DNA of 64,000 nucleotides from Acidobacteriota bacterium (GTDB lineage Bacteria > Acidobacteriota > Vicinamibacteria > Vicinamibacterales > UBA2999). Shown piece after piece: positions 8,548 to 16,126 of this stretch. The stretch spans positions 1-64,000 of the forward strand of contig JAUSDY010000121.1 in assembly GCA_030650395.1 (NCBI GenBank), given 5' to 3'. The notes under the pieces were generated by a model. That model was not told the origin of the DNA. It saw only the letters and a list, made by a program, of their open reading frames with translations, and did not search any database. Position 1 is the first letter of the stretch, and each line of letters starts with the position of its first letter. Position numbers and translations under genes: made by a program.

Positions 8548-9387
8548 ATGCGATGCAAATGTGAATTCACGAACGTCGAAGGCGCGAGATTCTGTGGCAG
8601 GTGCGGTCGTGACCTGAGCGAACGGGGCAAGCCGGGGAGCGAATCATCGCGAGCCGCGACGATTGCGCCTGCACAATCACCACGAGACTCCTCACGCGGA
8701 CGAACGGCGATCCTTGCAGCCGCAATCGTCGCAGCGGCGGCCGGATACTGGTGGTTCAATCGTCAGCCGGACTCATACAAGCCCGATAACGGTGGTCTGT
8801 ACGCGGTCAACGTCGACGGCAAGCACGGCTTTATGGACGTGACTGGAAAGACGGTCATCACACCTCAGTTTGACGACGTTTACGATTTTTCGGAAGGGTT
8901 GGCGGCGGTACGGATTGGTACCAAATTTGGATTCATCGACACCGAAGGTGCTGTGGTGGTTGCACCGCAGTTTGACGACGTCAGAAACTTTCGCTTCGGC
9001 CGCTCAGCGGTCAAGTTGTGCTGCGGCCCATGGGACCAGCAGGATTCGAGGAACCGGTTTGGCTTTATTGACCGAGACGGCAAGCTTATTCACAATCCGG
9101 ATTTCCGCTGGGTCGCCGCCGTCCGGATCGGAGACCGGGCAGGCTACATCGACAAAAGCGGTCGGATCGTCATCAACCCACAATTTGACTATGCCGAATC
9201 CTTCGTGGAAGGGTTGGCCGTTGTTAGGGTCGGAGATGAACGATCCGGCAAGTACGGCTTCATCGATAAGAGCGGAAAGATAGTCGTTGCGCCGCAATTC
9301 GACTATGCCGATGCATTTTCAGACGGGCTTGCGCGCGTGAGGATTGGCGACGCCGCTACAGGTAAGTGGGGTTATATCTGGCGCTAG
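8548..9387 (+). CDS. Short WG-repeat membrane protein with zinc knuckle (C-terminally truncated paralogue)
   Basis: 279 aa. The N-terminal knuckle is kept (CKCEF, then FCGRCG), followed by a linker, a helix ending GYWWFN, and about six WG repeats with the same LCCG insertion in the third. The protein stops at KWGYIWR in the middle of a repeat unit, so it lacks the remaining repeats and the extra C-terminal domain of its two longer paralogues. The stop codon is clean and the reading frame is open, so it may be functional as a short form, or it may be the product of a 3' deletion. Confidence 0.75.
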   Translation: MRCKCEFTNVEGARFCGRCGRDLSERGKPGSESSRAATIAPAQSPRDSSRGRTAILAAAIVAAAAGYWWFNRQPDSYKPDNGGLYAVNVDGKHGFMDVTGKTVITPQFDDVYDFSEGLAAVRIGTKFGFIDTEGAVVVAPQFDDVRNFRFGRSAVKLCCGPWDQQDSRNRFGFIDRDGKLIHNPDFRWVAAVRIGDRAGYIDKSGRIVINPQFDYAESFVEGLAVVRVGDERSGKYGFIDKSGKIVVAPQFDYADAFSDGLARVRIGDAATGKWGYIWR

Positions 9388-9409
9388 GCGCCAGCGGTGA
9401 GGCGCAAAA

Positions 9410-10867
9410 ATGGGATGCACTTGCGGGTTTGTGAATGCTTCCGGCGCGCGGTTCTGCGGTAGCTGCGGGTTAGCACTCAGCGAAGCGTCTTCTAGGCCAT
9501 CAGTACCGCAACGATGTCCAGAGGAGGGACCTCAGGCCTCGCCGGCACAGCGTGGCAGCAGTGGGCGGCCTCGATCCACAGTGGCAATCTTTGTCATATT
9601 TGCTGTCGTCGCAGGTTTGTGGTGGCTCCTGCGATCTGACGGCGGCTCCTCGAGGGTCGATCGCGCGGTAGAGCGGTACTATTGGGTCGATGGCGCCGTC
9701 GTGGTGGAGCCTGGATCGAAAACAGCTGAAGAACGGTTCACCCTGAGACGTGCGCAGGATGCGGAGCCGCTGGGCACTGGCTGCTACACTCAGCATTTCC
9801 AGCTCAGGGACGGTTCGGTCATCTACTCGCTAATCGACTGTGACTTCAAGAGTCCTGCTGCTGCTGTTTACCATTGGCGTCCAGGTTCGCCCCCGAGAGA
9901 GCTTCACAAGGTCACACCGAAGGCGGAAGGCGAAATCTTGCCGACTGTCACACTCGAGAAACTCGGATCCTCGAACGCCGTCTTGATAAGTGAAGACGGA
10001 AAGGAACCTATTCTCTTCGACGCAACGACAGAGAGAGCTAGCACCTTAACCTTGGCTGGTCCGGAGCTGGTAAAGGCAGCAAATCCTAACGCCACCTATG
10101 AGGGCATAACCTGGGACTGGTTCAAGGATTTTGCCTTCGACTCTGACGAGGACGGGAGCGAGATCATCTATACGCGGTGCTCTGGCGATCGCGATGTTCC
10201 CCAGTGTGCAACGTTCAGGCAGTCGGTCCGGGCGCAGGGTACGCCCGATCTCCTGCGCGGTCCCGCAGGACAGGCGATTGTTCCGTTGCTACGTCGGGGA
10301 TCGTATCTGTTTAGCAGCGTCGGCGGCCCGGAGGTCTCTTCGATTTATCGACATGATCTTCAGAGTCTCTCTTGGCGTCCGGTTGCGTCGAACGTCGTCC
10401 ACCTGGCGTTCTCTCCGGACGGTAATAGGCTCGCCTTCTCAGATCTCCATCCGAATGTGTGGGTTCTGACATACAACGAAGCCAATGGTGCATTCGAGCA
10501 ACCTCGCAGAATAACGAACTTCCCCGCGCAGCAGTCGGACCACAACCTCGATCTGGCGTGGCTCAATAACTCGGCGCTCGTTGTGCGCGTCACAATCGAT
10601 AGCAGTTTCAGCGGTGGATGGAGGGCGGACCTTCAGACGGGGAGTCTCGACCTGCTGTGGCAGCCGAAGGACGCAACTCAGGATGTATTTTTTGAATACG
10701 TTCGGAAACAGAAAGGCACGACGACGTATAACGTCAAGAGCCCGCGCACGACCTTGGTTTCAGAGCAGGCGGCCAATCTGATCGCTAAAGCGTCGCTAAT
10801 CACAATCGGAGTGGTCGCCATCGCCGTTGGTTGGATCGGTCGCACTCGGCGGAGGGTGCTCCGGTGA
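9410..10867 (+). CDS. Zinc-knuckle membrane protein with WD40/PD40-like propeller
   Basis: 485 aa. It has the CxC-x11-CxxC knuckle (Cys 3, 5, 17, 20), a low-complexity linker and a membrane helix at about 58-73. The outer region of about 380 aa contains TolB/PD40-type blades, for example LAFSPDGNRLAFSD. A second hydrophobic helix (LITIGVVAIAVGWIG) and an Arg-rich end follow near the C-terminus. It therefore combines the anchor module of the locus with another propeller type. It is the last gene of the plus-strand run; 225 bp without a recognisable feature follow it. Function unknown. Confidence 0.65.
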   Translation: MGCTCGFVNASGARFCGSCGLALSEASSRPSVPQRCPEEGPQASPAQRGSSGRPRSTVAIFVIFAVVAGLWWLLRSDGGSSRVDRAVERYYWVDGAVVVEPGSKTAEERFTLRRAQDAEPLGTGCYTQHFQLRDGSVIYSLIDCDFKSPAAAVYHWRPGSPPRELHKVTPKAEGEILPTVTLEKLGSSNAVLISEDGKEPILFDATTERASTLTLAGPELVKAANPNATYEGITWDWFKDFAFDSDEDGSEIIYTRCSGDRDVPQCATFRQSVRAQGTPDLLRGPAGQAIVPLLRRGSYLFSSVGGPEVSSIYRHDLQSLSWRPVASNVVHLAFSPDGNRLAFSDLHPNVWVLTYNEANGAFEQPRRITNFPAQQSDHNLDLAWLNNSALVVRVTIDSSFSGGWRADLQTGSLDLLWQPKDATQDVFFEYVRKQKGTTTYNVKSPRTTLVSEQAANLIAKASLITIGVVAIAVGWIGRTRRRVLR

Positions 10868-11092
10868 GACATCGAGTGGCCACTGTCCAACCGAGGCAGA
10901 CCGCACAACGGCTTTCTATTTCAACGGTTCGGTCGTGTGAATCGTCTTCACGAGTCTTGCCCTTGGTTCTGCGGCTTGGCCCAGACTGGCTAGCCTCCCC
11001 CATACGCGTCCGCCTCGTGCTTGTCCTGAAAATATGTCGGTGGTTACTTGCATTTTGCAAATGCCATTGAGCCAAATACGAGAACGCTGCTG

Positions 11093-11503
11093 CTACCTTG
11101 GCGAGCGGAGGTAGGTTAGCGATGCTGCTCGACCCTGAGCGTCAGGTTCGTAGGTAATGGTCATTTGATCGGCTACGAATTTCACCAAACTGCGGGACTT
11201 GTAACCAACGCGCTCTTTGACGCCAGACTCGCTGACTTCCTCGAAGATCGCACCTTCCGTTGCGAAAATCTGGTATGTGCCGGTCTCTTCAATGTTGTCC
11301 TCTGTGAAGTACCACGTTCCATTCGCGCGGTACTCGGCGCGGCACGGAGCAGACCATGTGGTTTGACGGCGACCGCCGTTCTCGCGTGCAAAGCAATCCC
11401 ACTTCCCAACAATTCTTTGCGCGAGACCTTCTCGGCCGCTGCATGAGCTCCCGGCGAGGGTGAGACCAACGAACACTGCTGCTGCGACGGTGCGCTTCAT
11501 CAT
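11093..11503 (-). CDS. Small predicted lipoprotein, lipocalin-like
   Basis: 136 aa. The signal peptide ends in a lipobox-like GSSC (Cys 21). The mature part starts IVGKWDCFAR and continues with YRANGTWYF and GTYQI, a beta-rich pattern seen in small lipocalin-like proteins of this type. It lies alone on the minus strand, facing the zinc-knuckle run. Two adjacent ATG codons are possible starts (11503 or 11500), and the Shine-Dalgarno sequence is weak. Substrate unknown. Confidence 0.6.
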   Translation of the reverse strand: MMKRTVAAAVFVGLTLAGSSCSGREGLAQRIVGKWDCFARENGGRRQTTWSAPCRAEYRANGTWYFTEDNIEETGTYQIFATEGAIFEEVSESGVKERVGYKSRSLVKFVADQMTITYEPDAQGRAASLTYLRSPR

Positions 11504-12025
11504 TATCTGCTCGCGGGAATGGTTGGGATTGAGCCCAACTAATAGTAGAACCGACGTGCCTATCTCCGTCTGGCTTGCACGGCTCGCAGGATAACAGAAG
11601 ACAGGTGGGCGTTAGGGGCTGAACAGATCCTTGGTCCGCCGTCGCTGCACGGCTAGCCAAAACCGGCATGGCCAAGTTAGGCCGCGCTGCTGACACCCTG
11701 CGAGTCTTTAAGGCATATCAGCGGTGGTCAGAGCAGCGGCTACTCAATTCCCGCAGATAATCCCCTGAGGCTGGAACGCTACTGGCCGCACGCTCGCAAC
11801 CAAGGACTCAATGCACTGAGCGCGAGTCGGTTTTGGATCGTGAGGGGTTTCCCTTCGGCCCTCGCGCGGGTGTCCGACGTTTGCCTTTCGAGGGTGGAGT
11901 GACCCAAGTCAGTCTCACATCAGCTTCTAACTGGTCGCCATGCCAGACTGCGACGGCGCCTTCGCCAATTGGATACCTGGTGGCGATCGGCTTCGAAGGA
12001 TGCATGGTTTCATGTGCGCGCGATT
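11504..12025. other. 522-bp stretch with no recognisable gene
   Basis: Only short open frames without family resemblance and without ribosome binding sites occur here (the longest plus-strand one, starting at 11833, runs into the decayed region). I see no tRNA, terminator or repeat family used elsewhere in the window. It probably is decayed island DNA. Confidence 0.4.
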
Positions 12026-12078
12026 CTACCCGACGAACTTATAGCCGGAGCCGTGAATCGTCAGGATGTGCTCCGGGG
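12026..12078 (-). repeat. 53-bp direct repeat, copy A (duplicate of response regulator 3' end)
   Basis: This stretch matches 13533-13585 with one mismatch and in the same orientation. It encodes the last 17 residues (ending HGSGYKFVG) and the stop codon of the OmpR-type regulator at 13533-14213. Immediately upstream on the minus strand it is joined to an IS3 orfA fragment instead of to the regulator. The two copies bracket about 1.45 kb of gene fragments. Confidence 0.85.
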
Positions 12079-12188
12079 GTGACGGCGCCGACCGTCTTGC
12101 CCTCGTCCAAGACCAGCCGGACGGCCCCTTCCTTGAACTCCTCAGAGAACTGTCGCCGGACTCGCCGGCCGCCATGACTTGATCGCAT
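12078..12188 (-). pseudogene. IS3-family OrfA N-terminal fragment
   Basis: The minus-strand translation contains RRQFSEEFKEGAVRLVLDEG then KTVGAV, the typical beginning of IS3-group OrfA (HTH_Tnp_1) proteins. It breaks off after GAV, exactly where the 53-bp regulator duplicate begins. The helix-turn-helix second half and OrfB are absent, so it is a dead scrap of a transposon. Confidence 0.65.
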
Positions 12189-12242
12189 TCTGGACATCGT
12201 ATCCGCCTCTCGGAAGATGTCCACCGAATCGGATCAATGCCA

Positions 12243-12477
12243 AGCAGCATTGGCTCCGCTCAGCGCTGCGACCATGCTTGCCGGACTAATCGGAGTAGGA
12301 AACATCGAGATCGTCGTTCTGATGTTCTTCTTTGCCCTCGCCTACTTGGTGCTCATGCTCTATGCCGGACTCACCTCGATCGGCGCCATGACAGAGCGCG
12401 CGGGAGCACCCGCTGTACCCGCAGCGATTCTCTTGTCTGCGTGGCTGTGCAAGGTCGTGTTCGCCGCGCTCGTTTGA
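12243..12477 (+). pseudogene. C-terminal fragment of the Yip1-like membrane protein
   Basis: From AALAPLSAATMLAGLIG to AWLCKVVFAALV the translation is nearly identical to the last 80 residues of the protein at 3911-4630. The zinc ribbon and first two helices are missing. An in-frame ATG exists at 12217, but its first residues are unrelated and no ribosome binding site is visible, so I regard it as a duplicated remnant. Confidence 0.75.
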
Positions 12478-12489
12478 TGCGAACACGGA

Positions 12490-12827
12490 TTGGGCAGTGA
12501 AGTGAGAACCGATCGTTGTGTTCTAATCGTGGTCGCGGCGGTGGCCGGCAGCTACTGGTGGTTCAGTCTGCGCCTTCAGGACTATTCGACAGATAACGCC
12601 GGCTTATACGCAACAAGAGTCGGCAACAAATATGGCTTTGCGAACAGATCAGGCGCAGTGGTCATTCCGCCACAGTTTGATTCTCTCTTTGGAGGATTCT
12701 CGGAAAGGTGGCGGCGGTTCGAATTGGCCCCAAGATAGGCTACATTGATACAAGCGGTCGTGTGATGATCACTCCGCAATTCGACGACGCAGAGCCTTTT
12801 CGTTACGGACGAGTCGCGGTTACCTAA
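12490..12827 (+). pseudogene. Frameshifted WG-repeat gene fragment
   Basis: The reading frame begins in the membrane helix of the family (GSYWWF) without the zinc knuckle. It runs through one WG unit (KYGFANRSG ... PQFDSL), shifts frame near 12710, and continues as AAVRIGPKIGYIDTSG and MITPQFDDAEPFRYGR to TAA at 12825-12827. It has lost both the 5' anchor and the 3' repeats of the intact paralogues at 377, 5769 and 8548. Confidence 0.7.
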
Positions 12828-13034
12828 CGCCCAGTGGCTCGTTAGTGAATAGTCCGTCTCGTCCAGAACCGTCCCCGTCTCCCGTGACTTCAGCCGAACA
12901 ACCGACCGACACCGAACCAATGCGAATAGAGAGGTACCAACTGGTATCGCGCGGACTAGAGTTTGGCGACGAGTCCTTGACGATGTGCTCCATCCAGGGG
13001 GCTGAAGGTGCGTGTCGGGTCGAGGCCTTTGTCC

Positions 13035-13359
13035 AAACCTCCCACCAATATGGACGACCGCAAGTCCTTCTCGAAACGCCTCTCGAATCCACGTCACGCT
13101 ACCATTGAAAAACGATGCTCGTGGTCAAACTGGGGTGTGATGACGTACTTCCCAGCGTTGTCCATGTATCCGACCTTGTCGCCGCTCGTAACCGGCGCCA
13201 GTCCATCCTCGAAAAGACGACGGCGAATCGAACTGGGGGGTGATACGAGCTTTCCCGTTTGAGGGCCTTGTCCTGGTACCTGGTCTTGCTGCTGGCCACA
13301 TGCCAACCTAGCCCGACACTGACAAACGCGTAGACTAGAACGACTAGTGACTTCGACAT
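13035..13359 (-). pseudogene. Degenerate WG-repeat gene with signal peptide
   Basis: An ATG at 13359 (minus) begins a hydrophobic leader (MSKSLVVLVYAFVSVGLGW). WG-type pieces follow in shifting frames: ITPQFDSPSSF, then EDGLAPVTSGDKVGYMDNAG, then REGLAVVHIGGRFG. At least two frameshifts separate them. It is a decayed secreted WG protein that differs from the zinc-knuckle type by having a signal peptide. The 12828-13034 stretch next to it shows no recognisable gene. Confidence 0.55.
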
Positions 13360-13532
13360 GGCAATCCTCATATGAACGCCACAATCATCGGGAGTGGAAT
13401 CCCGCGCGTATGACTCCACCGCCTGCATCGACGGCCAGTTGCCCTGCCGCCAGCATGCTCTTGTCGGGCGGCGCAGCACCACGTCGACGTCGCTCGCGCC
13501 GACGCTCCCGTATTATTAGTCTAGGGACGTAG

Positions 13533-13585
13533 CTACCCGACAAACTTATAGCCGGAGCCGTGAATCGTCAGGATGTGCTCCGGGG
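13533..13585 (-). repeat. 53-bp direct repeat, copy B (3' end of the response regulator gene)
   Basis: This is the native copy of the repeat also found at 12026-12078. It is the end of the intact regulator reading frame, including its stop codon. Confidence 0.85.
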
Positions 13586-14213
13586 CGTGGGGCGCGCGCT
13601 CGATCTTCTGCCGCAGCTTGGCCACGAAATTGTCGATGGTCCGGGTGGTGGGGAACTCTTCGTAGCCCCACACCTCGTTGAGGATCTGCTCGCGCGTCAC
13701 CACCTGGCCGGTGTGCTGGACGAAGTAGCGCAGCAGATCGAACTCGCGGGCGGTGAATTCGATCCGGCCCTTGCCGCGGCGCGCCTGGTGCAGCTTGAAA
13801 TCGATCTCGATGTCGCCGATCCGCATCACGTCGGCCTGTGGCTGCTGCACGCCGCTGCGGCGCAGCACGGCGCGCACCCGCGCCAGCAGCTCCGTGATCG
13901 AGAACGGCTTGGTGACGTAGTCGTCCGCGCCTAACTCGAGGCCGAGCACCTTGTCGGTTTCCGCCGAGCGCGCCGTGAGCATCACGATCGGCGTGGCGAT
14001 GGCGCGTGCCCGCAGGTCTCGGCAGACGTCGAAGCCATTCTTCTTCGGCAGCATGACGTCGAGAATCACCAGGTCGGGCGTGAACGACGCCGCCTTCAAC
14101 AAGCCCTCGTCGCCGTCGGCCGCGGTTTCGACGTCGTAGCCTTCGAGCTCGAGATTGTCGCGGAGCCCGAGCCGCATCTGCGGCTCGTCTTCGATCACCA
14201 GGATTCGCTTCAT
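13533..14213 (-). CDS. OmpR/PhoB-family response regulator
   Basis: 226 aa from the ATG at 14213 (MKRILVIEDEP), which is the normal start of a receiver domain; the upstream in-frame extension is rejected. The receiver has the acidic pair (EDE), the phospho-Asp in VILDVMLP, Thr in MLTARS and Lys in VTKPF. The C-terminal winged helix (about residues 130-226) ends in the usual ILTIHGSGYKFVG. It is the partner of the histidine kinase encoded 60 nt upstream. The target genes are not evident. Confidence 0.9.
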   Translation of the reverse strand: MKRILVIEDEPQMRLGLRDNLELEGYDVETAADGDEGLLKAASFTPDLVILDVMLPKKNGFDVCRDLRARAIATPIVMLTARSAETDKVLGLELGADDYVTKPFSITELLARVRAVLRRSGVQQPQADVMRIGDIEIDFKLHQARRGKGRIEFTAREFDLLRYFVQHTGQVVTREQILNEVWGYEEFPTTRTIDNFVAKLRQKIERAPHAPEHILTIHGSGYKFVG

Positions 14214-14273
14214 TTGGTCGACTCGCCTAGTGGAGCGTCTGAGCAAAAACCTGTCGTCAGGGCCATTTGCGCT

Positions 14274-16055
14274 CTACGAAGTATGCCGGGCCGTTCCTAC
14301 GGAACGGCCCGCAGGGTCATCGAGCACATTACCAATGAACGTCGGTTCGAACGCGTTGTCGTGCGGGATCGGGAAGTGCAGCGTGAACGTGCTGCCCTGG
14401 TTGGGCTCGCTCGTGACGCCGGCGAAGCCGCCGTGCCCGCGCATGGTGTGTTCCACGATCGCCAGGCCGAGGCCGGTGCCCTGCGGCCCGCCGCCAAGCT
14501 CGCGCTGCACGCGGTAAAACTTGCGGAAGATCCGGCTCTGCTCGCGCCGCGCGATCCCGATGCCGTGGTCTGTCACCGCGACCACGATGTGGCCGTCCGC
14601 CCGGCGCGCCTCGACCGTGATCTCGCGATTGTCGCCCGAGTACTTCATGGCGTTGGCCAGCAGGTTTTCGATCGCCTGTTCGGCGGCGCCTTCATCGGCC
14701 AGCACGTGCGGCAAGCCGGGCTCGATCAACGTGGCGACGGTGAAATGGCCCTGCTCGAACTGCGTGCTCATCCGCGACAGCACCTTGGTCACCGACTCGG
14801 CGAGGTCGGCGGGCTCCATGCGGTATGGGCGCAGGCCGGCCTCCATGCGGGAGAAGTCGAGGATGTTCTCGATCAACCGCGTCAGCTTTTTCGACTCGCC
14901 GTTGATGATGCGGTAGTACTCCTGCGCGCGGTCCGGGGTGCGGACGCGGCCGAGCTCGAGCGTTTCGGCGAACAGTTGAATCAGCGCCAGCGGGGTCTTG
15001 AGGTCGTGCGACACCGACGCGACGAAATTCGACTTCAGCTCCGCGACGCGCACTTCGCGCGCGGCGGCGCCCGCCACGAGGAAGACGCCCAGGCCCATCG
15101 CCACCGCCAGCACGATCATCAACGCCATCTGCGGGCGCGTGCTCGCGCTCACGATTTCCGGAATCGTCTGCGGGCCGTAACCGGTCCGCAAGCCCCAGAT
15201 CTCGCGCTGCTGCTCGTACGGCGCCGCGAACTCCAGCAGCTCCTTGTCGAAGAAGATGATCGCAAAGCTCCGCTCGTCCACCGGCACATCGTCTGAGCGC
15301 AGCTCGTCCGATTCGAAAATGCGCGAGCCGTCTTCCGCCAGCACCGCCACTTCGAGCGGCGGAAAGCCGACCGGCTGCTGCACGTTGGCGAGCCGGTCGC
15401 GCAGCAGCGCGGGCACGAACTGCGCGCGCAGCTTTTCGGCGTCCACCGCCAGCGCCACGACGCTCGTCATCCGCTCGCGCGCGAACGTCTCGAAGCGCAG
15501 CTGCGCCTGCACGTAGTACTTCCGGCCGCCAATCTCTTCGGTGAAGGCGACGATCGCCATCCGCATCTTCACCAGCTCCTGCAAGCGGGGCAGCAGCTTG
15601 GCGCCGAGCACTCTGTCTTCCTGGAACCGCTCGAGCGACTCGGCCGGCAGCGATTCGGTGGTGTGGTCGTACTTGATCCACTGATGGGCCAGCGGTCCGC
15701 GCTCGGTCCACACGAAGAACGCATCGACGAACGGGCTTTCTTTCAGGCCGTCACGGAAGATCGGGTTGATCCAGGCGAGGTCGAGCGGCTCCGTCCTCGC
15801 CTGCGGCACGCGCAGCAGCACGCTGATGTGCGGCCGCTTCAGGTAATCCTCGAGCGAACGGGTCAGCGACTCGGCCGTATCGCTGCTCAATTGCCGCAAG
15901 ACGACCGCGGATGTTTTCTCGATGTCGTTGAGCGATCGGAACTGGAAGTAGAACAGCACGGCCATCGGGATGGCGACGACCACCGCCAGGCCCGCCGCCA
16001 GCCGCACGCCGCGGTCGGACACGAACTGGCGAAATGGGTTGCGTGTGCTGCTCAT
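14274..16055 (-). CDS. Membrane sensor histidine kinase
   Basis: 593 aa. A first membrane helix is at about 19-37, an extracytoplasmic sensor region extends to about 305, and a second helix lies at about 310-330. The HisKA domain follows, with phospho-acceptor His350 in SHDLKTPL. The ATPase domain shows the N box (ENLLANAMKYS), G1 (DHGIGI) and G2 (GTGLGLAI). It is co-oriented with the response regulator downstream and the TPR gene upstream, forming a TPR-kinase-regulator set. The sensor domain is unlike any that I can name, so the signal is unknown. Confidence 0.9.
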   Translation of the reverse strand: MSSTRNPFRQFVSDRGVRLAAGLAVVVAIPMAVLFYFQFRSLNDIEKTSAVVLRQLSSDTAESLTRSLEDYLKRPHISVLLRVPQARTEPLDLAWINPIFRDGLKESPFVDAFFVWTERGPLAHQWIKYDHTTESLPAESLERFQEDRVLGAKLLPRLQELVKMRMAIVAFTEEIGGRKYYVQAQLRFETFARERMTSVVALAVDAEKLRAQFVPALLRDRLANVQQPVGFPPLEVAVLAEDGSRIFESDELRSDDVPVDERSFAIIFFDKELLEFAAPYEQQREIWGLRTGYGPQTIPEIVSASTRPQMALMIVLAVAMGLGVFLVAGAAAREVRVAELKSNFVASVSHDLKTPLALIQLFAETLELGRVRTPDRAQEYYRIINGESKKLTRLIENILDFSRMEAGLRPYRMEPADLAESVTKVLSRMSTQFEQGHFTVATLIEPGLPHVLADEGAAEQAIENLLANAMKYSGDNREITVEARRADGHIVVAVTDHGIGIARREQSRIFRKFYRVQRELGGGPQGTGLGLAIVEHTMRGHGGFAGVTSEPNQGSTFTLHFPIPHDNAFEPTFIGNVLDDPAGRSVGTARHTS

Positions 16056-16070
16056 GATGCGCTTTTTCTT

Positions 16071-16126
16071 AACTCTTAACTCTTAACTCTTAACTCTTAA
16101 CTCTTAACTCTTAACTCTTAACTCTT
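16071..16126. repeat. Heptamer array (AACTCTT) x8
   Basis: Eight exact tandem copies of AACTCTT fill 16071-16126 between the TPR gene and the histidine kinase. The last codons and stop of the TPR gene (LRVKS, TAA at 16104-16106) are read out of the array. The same unit, with small changes, occurs at 22362, 26564, 48771 and 53917. Confidence 0.95.

Noticed and set aside
11833-12177. Plus-strand 114-codon frame
   Set aside because: It runs across the regulator duplicate and IS3 scrap in antisense; it is not a coherent protein.
12845-13108. Plus-strand 87-codon frame
   Set aside because: No ribosome binding site, no similarity, and it overlaps a minus-strand WG fragment.
16071-16126. CRISPR-like repetition
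   Set aside because: Units are 7 nt with no spacers between them, and no cas genes are present.
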